A stretch of DNA of 10,996 nucleotides. Source: an uncultured Lachnospiraceae bacterium (GTDB lineage: Bacteria; Bacillota; Clostridia; Lachnospirales; Lachnospiraceae). The first letter of the stretch is position 1, and every line of letters starts with the position of its first letter. Below, piece after piece: positions 1-5,744 of the stretch. The notes under the pieces were generated by a model. That model searched no databases, had not been told where the DNA came from, and worked only from the letters and a program-made list of their open reading frames with translations. Both the position numbers and the translations under genes were made by a program. Location of the stretch: assembly GCA_948438565.1 (NCBI GenBank), contig CAOJLW010000056.1, forward strand, positions 1 through 10,996, in the 5' to 3' direction.

Positions 1-284
1 TGGAGGACGAAAGAAGAGAAGAAGGCATTGCCGTATCGCCGGAGGGCAATCGGAAAAAACGCCTGCCTGTGCCAAACGGAACGGCAAGCAATGAAATGTG
101 CACGTTTTTGATTATCAATATATCGTCGCTGCAATTGGTGTCTGTGAATATGATCGCCTACAGGAGTCAATATGGGAGCGTGGATCCGATAGCGGTTGTG
201 GGGCCGGGGATTGTGGCGACGTTTGTGAGTACGGCGGTGGCAGTGGTGTATTGTAAAGTAAAGAGTATGAGGCAGAAAACGTGA
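1..284 (+). CDS. spmA: Spore maturation protein A, C-terminal end (partial at left edge)
   Basis: The frame is open from base 3 to a TGA at 282-284, so this is the tail of a gene that begins outside the window (about 93 codons visible). The end has the pattern I associate with SpmA and related nucleoside-recognition (Gate) membrane proteins: a loop ASNEMCTFLIIN, then SSLQLVSVNMIAYRSQYGS, a GPGIVAT turn, and a last hydrophobic segment with a short basic tail (KVKSMRQKT). SpmA works with SpmB in spore core dehydration and is typical of endospore formers. spmB would normally follow, but here the stop codon sits inside a terminator hairpin and no spmB follows. An internal GTG at 69 would start a 71-residue product, but the upstream frame is coding-like, so I treat it as internal. 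The assignment rests on motif recall, not a search. Confidence 0.72.
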   Translation, partial: EDERREEGIAVSPEGNRKKRLPVPNGTASNEMCTFLIINISSLQLVSVNMIAYRSQYGSVDPIAVVGPGIVATFVSTAVAVVYCKVKSMRQKT

Positions 285-299
285 GGTTTTCTGCCTTTT
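269..299 (+). terminator. Intrinsic terminator overlapping the spmA stop codon
   Basis: A perfect 10-bp stem, GGCAGAAAAC (271-280) with GTTTTCTGCC (286-295), extended by A270-T296. The 5-base loop contains the TGA stop, and a short TTTT run follows at 296-299. Termination is therefore placed directly at the end of spmA. Confidence 0.75.
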
Positions 300-320
300 A
301 TCAATTGTCAAGTTAGAGTA

Positions 321-347
321 TTGACATTATGTAATGCTAATTATAAT
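321..347 (+). promoter_or_regulatory. Sigma-A-like promoter upstream of a decayed gene
   Basis: Consensus TTGACA at 321-326 and TATAAT at 342-347 are 15 bases apart, which is short. The overlapping TAATAA at 344-349 would give 17. It is followed by an AAGGGAG ribosome binding site at 388-394, but no intact gene starts there. Confidence 0.45.
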
Positions 348-402
348 AAAATCTATAATTCTACGTTTTTTTGCCATAAAATATTATAAGGGAGTGTAAA
401 AG

Positions 403-678
403 ATAGACGTAATGCATAAATATAGGGATGAATTTTTTGAAGAACGGAGAGATATATTTAGCAAAAATCATGTTTATCGCAATCATATTAAGGCTATTTA
501 TTAAGTTGACATTAATTGCTCCGGCAAAAAGAATTGTAATAACAAATATAAAAAATCGGATATCACTGAAGAATATATAAAATTATCTATAAATGGCATA
601 GATTCAATATACCCTGCGGTTTGTCCAGGTCAACGCATTTCTTTGAATCCGGCTTCGGTTTTGGAATTAAAATGGTAA
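403..678 (+). pseudogene. Decayed small gene, function unknown
   Basis: One frame runs from 403 to a TAA at 676-678 and is broken once, by TAA at 502-504. Its first in-frame codon at the right distance from AAGGGAG (388-394) is ATA (403-405). The first real ATG in that frame is at 412. The part after the stop reads like a small secreted or lipoprotein-type tail: a Cys-Ser-Gly-Lys-Lys stretch, then DITEEYIKLSINGIDSIYP, ending in SVLELKW. A second frame (ATG at 428) encodes a hydrophobic, signal-peptide-like run (IMFIAIIL...LTLIA) that reaches the Cys of the first frame, so a frameshifted lipoprotein is an alternative reading. The DNA is markedly more AT-rich than the neighbouring genes. I recognise no family. 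This may be a gene remnant or chance open sequence. Confidence 0.3.
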
Positions 679-869
679 TTTTGTAGTATCAAAAATAGGA
701 AGGAAGCAGGAAAATTCTGCCTGTAGCTGCCAAAGAAAAAGTCTATCCGAATATCCGGCAGCGGTACAGGCAGTTTTGAAAATCATTGTCCAGTCTTTTA
801 AAATATAACGCATCATTCTAGTTAATAAATAAAATGTTACCGGATTCATACGTCGATAGGATAATCCAT

Positions 870-2246
870 TTAAAATTCATAAAGATGTATGGAATCGGTA
901 CCCGTTTCTCCATTTCGGATCATGATTCGATTATCATCACACCAGCTGATGGACCATTCGTGGAGATTATCACAACCTTTTCGATCAAATGCCAGAAACT
1001 TTCCCGTAGTCAAATCCAATACACCCAATTGGCTTATGTTCAGGAATTCGTCGGATGCGGGAGAGCTGACACTGTATAGCAATTTTGTATTCGAAGAATT
1101 CGAAAGAAAATCACCGCCAACAGCAAGAGTAAATCCATCTACCGGGGTCTCTTTTCCCGTTGTGAAATCAACGACAGATAATTTCGCCGTTTGATCCACA
1201 TATAGGCCATACCGCCCGCCAAAAAGCATCAATCCATAAGTCTGAACGGAAAGCATGCCGTAATCTTCATAGAGATGTACTTGATTTAATGTCTGGGTCA
1301 ACTGTCCGGTAGTCAGATCATACGTAAAAGCGGAACACGTTTTCTCTGTAGTCTGTAGCATAAGCAGCGTCCTGTCGTCGACAAAGAAAGCGTCGGTAAG
1401 ATCGATGCCGGTTAAAAGTGAAAGATCTGTCAAAGTGTTTGCCGCTATATCGCAGTAATATACGTTGCGTTCACTGTCTGAAAGGCACACTGCAATAGCC
1501 CGGTTTAAATCGTCAGACCATTGAAAATAAAGGGGAGAAATCAGTTCTTCGATACCGGTTCCCCGTAAAAAGTCCTCTGTGTCACCAGTGTCCAGATGGT
1601 AAAGTAAATGGTATTGCCGATAGTCTTTATATCTGCCATACGACAGATGAAGCAGTACAGCGTCAACGCGTCCCGGAATGGGTATGGAATACCATTTGTT
1701 CTCCGATAAGGCGGATGTTTGGGCATCATAAAGAAAAAGTTTTCCGTTGTATATGCACGAGTAAATATCTCCCTGATACGTGTTGTCCCGCCATGTGGCC
1801 GAAAAAGAATGCTTTCGCGTATCCAGCGCAAGAATGTTTCCATCCTCAATGGCGCAAAAACGGAAAGATTGGATCGCGCCGTTTTCTGTATCGTCAGCTT
1901 GATAGAGCATTCCGGAATCCGTTATTTGATAATTGGAATCTTTTAAGTTGATATATTCTGCTTTTACCAGTCCGCCAATATCAGACTGTGTAATTTCGGA
2001 ATTCTCATCGGGATTCGGTACAGATTCGATCTGAACCATATGGAAAAAGGATAGCACCATCTCGCGGAATTTGGCGCTGACGGCCATTGTCGTTGCCATA
2101 ACGCCCACAAATATCAGCAGGACTGCCGCTGCCGTTTGCCATTTGCTCCTGCTTTTTTTTGTCCGGTTCCATGTTTTTGGGGCGGCTTCTTAAATATATT
2201 GTTCATCCAATTGTCCAAATGCCGCTAAGAGTTGTTTCGAATTCAT
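870..2246 (-). pseudogene. Membrane-anchored beta-propeller-like partner of the ECF sigma factor, interrupted by a stop codon
   Basis: The ATG (2246-2244) overlaps the sigma-factor stop as ATGA. It opens MNSKQLLAAFGQLDEQYI, and the next codon is TAA (2192-2190). The same frame then continues for about 440 codons to the TAA at 872-870. After the stop comes EAAPKTWNRTKKSRSKW, a single membrane segment (AAAVLLIFVGVMATTMAV), and a large extracytoplasmic part. That part has repeated 'DLTTGQL / DFTTGKE / DLTTGKF' strands, suggesting a beta-propeller-like domain. This order (short cytoplasmic N-terminus, one membrane helix, exported sensor part, coupled to an ECF sigma gene) is common in Lachnospiraceae sigma/regulator pairs. 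The N-terminus is usually followed by Glu-Glu-Ala-type residues, so a GAA to TAA change is the simplest explanation. The first in-frame restart with a usual start codon is GTG at 2108-2106, which gives 412 residues but cuts into the membrane helix. An anti-sigma role is inferred from context only. Confidence 0.7.
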
Positions 2247-2803
2247 ACCATGACACCTTCTTTCTCTAAAAATAGTTTTAATTTTCGCCGGAGGTGCAAT
2301 AACGTCATTTTAACCTTACTTTGGCTGACTCCAAGATCGGCAGCAATTGCCTGGATCGGTTGCATATACCAGTATCGTTGAACAAATATAATTCGTGGCT
2401 CTGGATTTTGTTCGGCGAGAAAACGGTTGAGAATTTCGGCAAGCGCAAGTGCGTCGATGATTTGATCGGCGCCAAATGGAGAAGGAATACACTCTTCAAG
2501 TTCATCCAATACCAGCGCGACTTGTCCTCCGCCCCGTTTTGCGGCCGTATGCGTGTCGTAACGGTCTAATGATATATTGCGAATAATTTTACCGAGAAAA
2601 GTAGACAGTCGGTTTGGCCGTTTGGGAGGCATTGCGTTCCATGCCCTTAAATAGGTATCGTTTACACATTCTTCACAATCCTCGTTGTTGTGCAGGATGT
2701 TATATGCGATGGAATGGCAGTATCGTCCATATTTGATTGCGGTCTCTGAAATGGCCGTTTCGGAACGGTTCCAATATAAATCTATTATTTTCTGATCATC
2801 CAT
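2243..2803 (-). CDS. ECF-type RNA polymerase sigma factor
   Basis: A 186-residue protein with the two-domain layout of extracytoplasmic-function sigma factors. Region 2 lies at about residues 25-85, with YCHSIAYNIL, a CEECVNDTYLRAWNAMPP helix and FLGKIIRNISLDRY, matching core binding and -10 recognition. Region 4 lies at about 120-178, with a helix-turn-helix IAADLGVSQSKVKMTLLHLRRKL for the -35 element. Start ATG at 2803 has AGAAAGGA about 7 bases upstream. Its stop overlaps the ATG of the next gene (ATGA), so the two should be translationally coupled. It belongs to the Lachnospiraceae type that is followed by a membrane protein with an 'AAPK...KKK' juxtamembrane stretch. With that partner broken, this sigma may be unrestrained or orphaned. 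The signal and regulon cannot be told from the sequence. Confidence 0.9.
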   Translation of the reverse strand: MDDQKIIDLYWNRSETAISETAIKYGRYCHSIAYNILHNNEDCEECVNDTYLRAWNAMPPKRPNRLSTFLGKIIRNISLDRYDTHTAAKRGGGQVALVLDELEECIPSPFGADQIIDALALAEILNRFLAEQNPEPRIIFVQRYWYMQPIQAIAADLGVSQSKVKMTLLHLRRKLKLFLEKEGVMV

Positions 2804-2840
2804 TTGTATTTCCTTTCTGCCCTAAATAGGCGCCTTTACT

Positions 2841-2846
2841 ATTATA
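2841..2846 (-). promoter_or_regulatory. Likely -10 element for the sigma factor gene
   Basis: On the minus strand TATAAT (2846-2841) lies about 38 bases upstream of the ATG. No clear TTGACA-like -35 is seen at 16-18 bases. Between it and the ribosome binding site is the palindrome AGGCGCCT (2828-2835), a possible operator or chance. Confidence 0.4.
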
Positions 2847-2913
2847 CACGGAAAAATGATGCATAAGGTCATAAAAGGCTTCGGTTTGTTTTAATTAAGT
2901 AAAAAAGGTATAT

Positions 2914-2942
2914 TTTACAAAAAATTTTAAATAAAGTATAAT
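2914..2942 (+). promoter_or_regulatory. Sigma-A promoter for the HD-domain gene and its leader
   Basis: TTTACA (2914-2919) and TATAAT (2937-2942) are separated by exactly 17 bases, within an A/T-rich upstream tract. Transcription would start near 2949, inside the left arm of the inverted repeat that begins at 2942. Confidence 0.7.
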
Positions 2943-3104
2943 ACCCTCAGTGGACAAGGGGAAACACGTCTTAAGAGCCGAATTTTGGCGGCTGACGGCG
3001 TAAACGTCAATCGGCGTACGTCCAATGCCTCAAGCGACAAATCTTAATGACTTATGACGCTTAAGGCCTTACAGAACGATGCGTTGCTTTGTCCACTGAG
3101 GGTA
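2942..3104 (+). ncRNA. Candidate structured leader RNA bounded by a 16-bp inverted repeat (or a TA-flanked MITE)
   Basis: TACCCTCAGTGGACAA (2942-2957) is the exact reverse complement of 3089-3104. The pairing can extend by G2958-T3088 and G2959-C3087. Inside, a 9-bp stem with one bulge (2968-2976 with 3042-3051) encloses three hairpins. These are 2977-2980/2989-2992 (8-base loop), 2993-2997/3005-3009 (7-base loop) and 3013-3017/3025-3029 (7-base loop). A sigma-A promoter ends where the repeat begins, and the HD-domain gene's ribosome binding site lies 20 bases after it. There is no T-run, so it is not a terminator. It matches no riboswitch class I can recall. The outermost TA on both sides would equally suit a small non-autonomous element of the IS630/mariner type inserted just after the -10 box. 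The inverted repeat is certain; its nature is open. Confidence 0.5.
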
Positions 3105-3140
3105 AACCATATGGAATCAATTGTGGAGGAGGATTTTAAC

Positions 3141-3716
3141 ATGGACAAGAAGTTATCAAGACAGGAAGCATGGGAGCTTTTAACCGAGTATACAAAAGGC
3201 GCGTCCCTGCAAAATCATGCGTTGACCGTAGAAGCGGTTATGCGTCGATTTGCCCGCTTAAACGGCGAGGATGAAGAGGTTTGGGGAGTGGCGGGTCTAT
3301 TGCATGATTTGGATTATGAGCAATTTCCGGACGAGCATTGTCGGAAAGCGGAGGAAATTATGCGTAAACGAGGAATTGACGAAATTTATATCCGGGCCAT
3401 GCAGTGCCATGGCTATGGAATTTGCACCGATGTAGAACCGCTTAGCAATATGGAAAAGGTGTTGTATACTATTGATGAGCTGACAGGACTGATCCATGCA
3501 GTATGTTTGATGCGTCCGTCAAAAAGCGTATTGGATTTAGAGATAAAATCCGTCAAAAAGAAATTTAAGGATAAATCCTTTGCGGCCGGCGTCAATCGTG
3601 ATGTGATCCGAAACGGGTGTGAAAGGCTGGGGATGGAGTTGGATGCAGTGATTTGTGAAACGATCGAAGGCATGAAAGAAAAAGCCTCGGAAATTGGACT
3701 GAAAGGCAATCTGTGA
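3141..3716 (+). CDS. HD-domain (HDIG-type) metal-dependent phosphohydrolase
   Basis: A 191-residue protein. The start is ATG 3141, preceded by the strong site GGAGGAGG (3124-3131). A longer open frame back to 3054 runs into the inverted-repeat element and has no ribosome binding site. The HD signature is complete: His26, His55-Asp56 in GLLHDLDYEQFPDEH, His90 in AMQCHGY, and Asp112 in YTIDELTGLI. These residues bind the metal in HD phosphohydrolases. The length and the DLDYE sequence match the small stand-alone HDIG proteins common in Clostridia, whose substrates are mostly unknown (nucleotides or phosphate esters are typical of the superfamily). It is cytoplasmic, with no signal or membrane segment. 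The C-terminal half (VKKKFKDKSFAAGVNRDVI) is conserved in that group. It appears to be a single-gene unit behind the promoter at 2914-2942 and its unusual leader. Confidence 0.85.
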   Translation: MDKKLSRQEAWELLTEYTKGASLQNHALTVEAVMRRFARLNGEDEEVWGVAGLLHDLDYEQFPDEHCRKAEEIMRKRGIDEIYIRAMQCHGYGICTDVEPLSNMEKVLYTIDELTGLIHAVCLMRPSKSVLDLEIKSVKKKFKDKSFAAGVNRDVIRNGCERLGMELDAVICETIEGMKEKASEIGLKGNL

Positions 3717-3786
3717 CAATTAGAGCATCAATGAGGACAATCTGGTCATTTGTTTAAAAAATTTTTAAAAAGACGAACAATTAAAA

Positions 3787-3815
3787 TTGACAAATAAAAG
3801 AAATAATGCTATGTT
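3787..3815 (+). promoter_or_regulatory. Promoter for the ROK regulator gene
   Basis: TTGACA (3787-3792), 17 bases, TATGTT (3810-3815). A second TTGACA lies at 3815-3820 without a matching -10. The A/T-rich run 3752-3771 just upstream could be an UP-like element. A ROK repressor often binds its own promoter, but I see no clear operator palindrome. Confidence 0.5.
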
Positions 3816-3856
3816 TGACATGATTAAATGAATTAACAAATGCGGGAAGGATAATT

Positions 3857-5104
3857 ATGAGCAAACTAAAGCAAAATACGAGCGTAAATCAGGAGAAGCA
3901 GCAGAGGATTAATCGATCGCTGGTCATTAATCTTTTATGCCGCCAGAGAAGATGTTCCAGAGCGGATTTGGCAAAGCTGTCAGGATTAAAGCGCGCCACC
4001 ATTACAAACATTGTGAATGAATTTATGGAATATGACCTGATTTTGGAAGACGGCTTGATGGAGGGGGAAAAGGGCAGGCGATCGATTGCCATAAAAATCA
4101 ATGGAGAAAAATACTGTACCATTGGAGTGATGCTAACCAGACATTATTATACCCTTGGAATAATGGGGATTTCAGGGGAAGTGTATCGGATTGAGACTTA
4201 TAATGTAGAATCTGTGATGGATGTAGAGGCGGTTATGGATAGTATCCGTCAAAATATCCGTAAGATGATTGATGAGGAAAAAGAAAGTCAGGTCTTAGCC
4301 GTCTGCATAGCCGTGCCGGGTCCCTATAAGCGGACAAAAGAACGGGTTGTCTTTGTAACCCATTTTCCGGGATGGGAAGGGATTGAGATTGAGCAGAGGA
4401 TTCAACAGGGGTTTGATATTCCGGTTTTTATTGAAAACGATGCAAATGCTGGAGCGTGCGCACAGCACTGGTTTTGCAGAGATGACAAACGGAACAAAGA
4501 TATTGTGTATATTGTGGCCGGCCAGGGAATTGGGTGCGGGATGATCCTAAATGATGAGTTGCAGACTGGAAGAAATGGCAACGCGGGCGAATTTGGCCAT
4601 ACGTCCATTTATTATGAAGGGGCCAAATGCGAATGCGGGAATCATGGCTGTTTGGAACAATATTGTTCGAGTATTGCGATTATGAAACGCATCCAGGACA
4701 GGCTGGCCAAGGGGGAAGCGTCCGTCTTGAATCAGAATTCCAGTTTTGCGGATTTTGGAGAAGCAGTTCGACTGGGAGATGCGTTGGCTTCTGATGAATA
4801 TCGGCGTGCCTGTGAATTTTTAGCAATTGGTATTGTTAATTTGGTCAATCAAATCGATCCAAGCGATATTATTATAGGTGATTTGCTGGCGGATGTGGAT
4901 CCCGTCAAAATGCTTGAAATTGTTCAAAACACTGTAAAAAAGCGCATTAATCCATTTTTTTGGGAGGATTTGACAATTCGGATTGATCCGTTGGAATACA
5001 ATCCGATTTTAATGGGGGCCGGTATTATTGCCGTCCAGAAAATATTGGAGGATCCGTTGCAGTACATAAAAAAAGGGGTTAAACAGACAGAAGAGGAAGG
5101 ATAG
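3857..5104 (+). CDS. ROK-family transcriptional regulator (NagC/XylR type)
   Basis: A 415-residue protein; ATG 3857 follows GGAAGGA (3844-3850). The N-terminus (about residues 17-75) is a winged helix-turn-helix, with SRADLAKLSGLKRATITNIV as the DNA-reading part. A ROK sugar-kinase-like domain follows. It has PGPYK, then ENDANAGACA near 193 with the usual catalytic-type Asp, and the ROK zinc site: His in GEFGHTS (about 248) plus the Cys cluster CECGNHGCLEQYC (about 257-269). The N-terminal phosphate loop of the kinase fold is degenerate (TIGVMLTRHYY in place of a DxGxT motif), so it is unlikely to be an active kinase and is better read as a sugar-responsive repressor. No sugar transport or catabolic genes adjoin it, so the effector and targets are unknown. 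It converges with the XRE gene at 5280-5621. Confidence 0.88.
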   Translation: MSKLKQNTSVNQEKQQRINRSLVINLLCRQRRCSRADLAKLSGLKRATITNIVNEFMEYDLILEDGLMEGEKGRRSIAIKINGEKYCTIGVMLTRHYYTLGIMGISGEVYRIETYNVESVMDVEAVMDSIRQNIRKMIDEEKESQVLAVCIAVPGPYKRTKERVVFVTHFPGWEGIEIEQRIQQGFDIPVFIENDANAGACAQHWFCRDDKRNKDIVYIVAGQGIGCGMILNDELQTGRNGNAGEFGHTSIYYEGAKCECGNHGCLEQYCSSIAIMKRIQDRLAKGEASVLNQNSSFADFGEAVRLGDALASDEYRRACEFLAIGIVNLVNQIDPSDIIIGDLLADVDPVKMLEIVQNTVKKRINPFFWEDLTIRIDPLEYNPILMGAGIIAVQKILEDPLQYIKKGVKQTEEEG

Positions 5105-5162
5105 TCTGTGTATTTGTCAGATGATATTGACAATATTCGACAGAAGCGCATTTCGATGAAAA

Positions 5163-5210
5163 TATGCCAAAAGGCATGAAAATGGCAGATGTATCGTGCA
5201 TCTGCCATTT
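5163..5210. terminator. Terminator hairpins between convergent genes
   Basis: A 12-bp perfect stem, AAATGGCAGATG (5180-5191) with CATCTGCCATTT (5199-5210), has a 7-base loop. It is preceded by a small hairpin, ATGCC-AAAA-GGCAT (5164-5177). On the minus strand the stem runs into TTTTCATGCCTTTT, giving a T-rich tail for the XRE gene. On the plus strand the tail is only ATTT. It probably ends transcription from both sides. Confidence 0.6.
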
Positions 5211-5279
5211 CGACTTCCATTTTCAACACGTGTTAAATTTCGAACCTATTTTCACATAGCCATAGGGTTTATTTGGACA

Positions 5280-5621
5280 TCATGTTTTTTTCTTTTTTCC
5301 AAAATTAGAAAAAGCCCGTCCGGTTTCAATGTACAAGGGTTTTCTGTCTTCAGGCATGCCCCGGTAAATATTTACCAGATGACGCTCCTCGGCATTGTAC
5401 GGAGACGTGATCGCTTCCCTGAGGGTGGTAAGTCCATAAATATAGTCTGTAGTCGTGTGAAAATAGGATGCAAGCCGGATAACCGTCTTGGCATCTGGCT
5501 GCCGTCGGTTTTGAATGTAGCCATTCAAAGTCGTTGTTGAAATATTCAAGGCCTCTGCTAATTGTTTTTGGGTAATCCCGTCTTGTTCCAGCAGATTCCG
5601 CAGTTGAGATCCAATATCCAA
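5280..5621 (-). CDS. XRE-family helix-turn-helix regulator
   Basis: A 113-residue protein whose first 65 residues are a Cro/C1-type HTH: IGSQLRNLLEQDGITQKQLA, then ALNISTTTLNGYI as the recognition part, and RLASYFHTTTDYIYGL closing the domain. The last 45 residues (a helix around NAEERHLVNIYRGMPEDRK and a basic KKKK tail) have no recognised domain. The start is a TTG (5621-5619) set by GAGAGGAGG eight bases upstream. The nearby ATG at 5628 is out of frame and its reading is a shadow. It is a stand-alone gene convergent with the ROK regulator; a similar small protein often acts as an autorepressor. No phage or toxin genes adjoin it, so its target is unknown. Confidence 0.82.
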   Translation of the reverse strand: MDIGSQLRNLLEQDGITQKQLAEALNISTTTLNGYIQNRRQPDAKTVIRLASYFHTTTDYIYGLTTLREAITSPYNAEERHLVNIYRGMPEDRKPLYIETGRAFSNFGKKKKT

Positions 5622-5633
5622 ACCTCATTCCTC

Positions 5634-5646
5634 CTCTCACTGAGAG
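5634..5646. promoter_or_regulatory. Palindrome over the XRE ribosome binding site (possible operator)
   Basis: CTCTCA-C-TGAGAG is a perfect 6-1-6 palindrome that overlaps the GAGAGGAGG ribosome binding site of the XRE gene. It could be an autoregulatory operator or a small mRNA hairpin that hides the ribosome binding site. Confidence 0.4.
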
Positions 5647-5668
5647 ATATTTTAATGGAAAATTCTGG

Positions 5669-5697
5669 ATAATGGGTCAAAAGTGCTCAAATTGCAA
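5669..5697 (-). promoter_or_regulatory. Possible promoter for the XRE gene
   Basis: On the minus strand, TTGCAA (5697-5692), 17 bases, CATTAT (5674-5669). The -35 keeps four of six and the -10 four of six consensus bases. The spacing is ideal, but the match is weak. Confidence 0.35.
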
Positions 5698-5744
5698 ACA
5701 AAAAATATTCGGCCTGAAAATAATACGCATTGCGCGTGTTTCAG
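5695..5744 (-). terminator. Likely terminator of the SDR gene
   Basis: Read on the minus strand, the SDR stop codon lies in CTGAAA (5744-5739), which can pair with TTTCAG (5719-5714). A small ACGC/GCGT stem sits between them, and ATATTTTTTG follows shortly after. The stem is imperfect. Confidence 0.4.

Larger units (their letters stand above)
285..869. other. AT-rich intergenic region between spmA and the sigma-partner gene
   Basis: Nearly 600 bases without an intact gene. It contains the promoter at 321-347, the ribosome binding site at 388-394 and the remnant at 403-678. From about 700 to 770 the base composition rises, and one plus-strand frame (699-761) gives ILPVAAKEKVYPNIRQRYRQF followed by TGA. 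This could be the tail of another lost gene, but I cannot name it. No tRNA, insertion sequence or long repeat is visible. Confidence 0.5.

Noticed and set aside
667..849. A 60-codon minus-strand frame downstream of the sigma partner gene
   Set aside because: No ribosome binding site, no recognisable family, and low-complexity AT-rich surroundings; not supportable as a gene.
834..1951. Several open frames on the plus strand opposite the sigma partner gene (for example 889-1194 and 1715-1951)
   Set aside because: They are antisense shadows of the long minus-strand frame, lack ribosome binding sites and show no recognisable motifs.
2968..3051. tRNA or tRNA-like gene in the cloverleaf-like interior
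   Set aside because: No T-loop consensus, no conserved D-loop GG, 12 unpaired bases before the closing strand and no CCA; only the geometry is similar.
2942..3104. 6S RNA
   Set aside because: The fold is multi-branched rather than a long rod with a central bubble, and it sits in the leader of a gene.
3054..3140. N-terminal extension of the HD-domain protein to an ATG at 3054
   Set aside because: It would start inside the inverted-repeat element without a ribosome binding site, whereas ATG 3141 has GGAGGAGG at good spacing and matches the family N-terminus.
5225..5234. AACACGTGTT palindrome between the ROK and XRE genes
   Set aside because: It is a 10-bp palindrome in a convergent 3' region, where an operator is not expected; probably chance.
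5350..5640. A 96-codon minus-strand frame beginning with GTG near the XRE ribosome binding site
   Set aside because: It is the shifted frame of the XRE gene; the TTG-started frame contains the full HTH domain.
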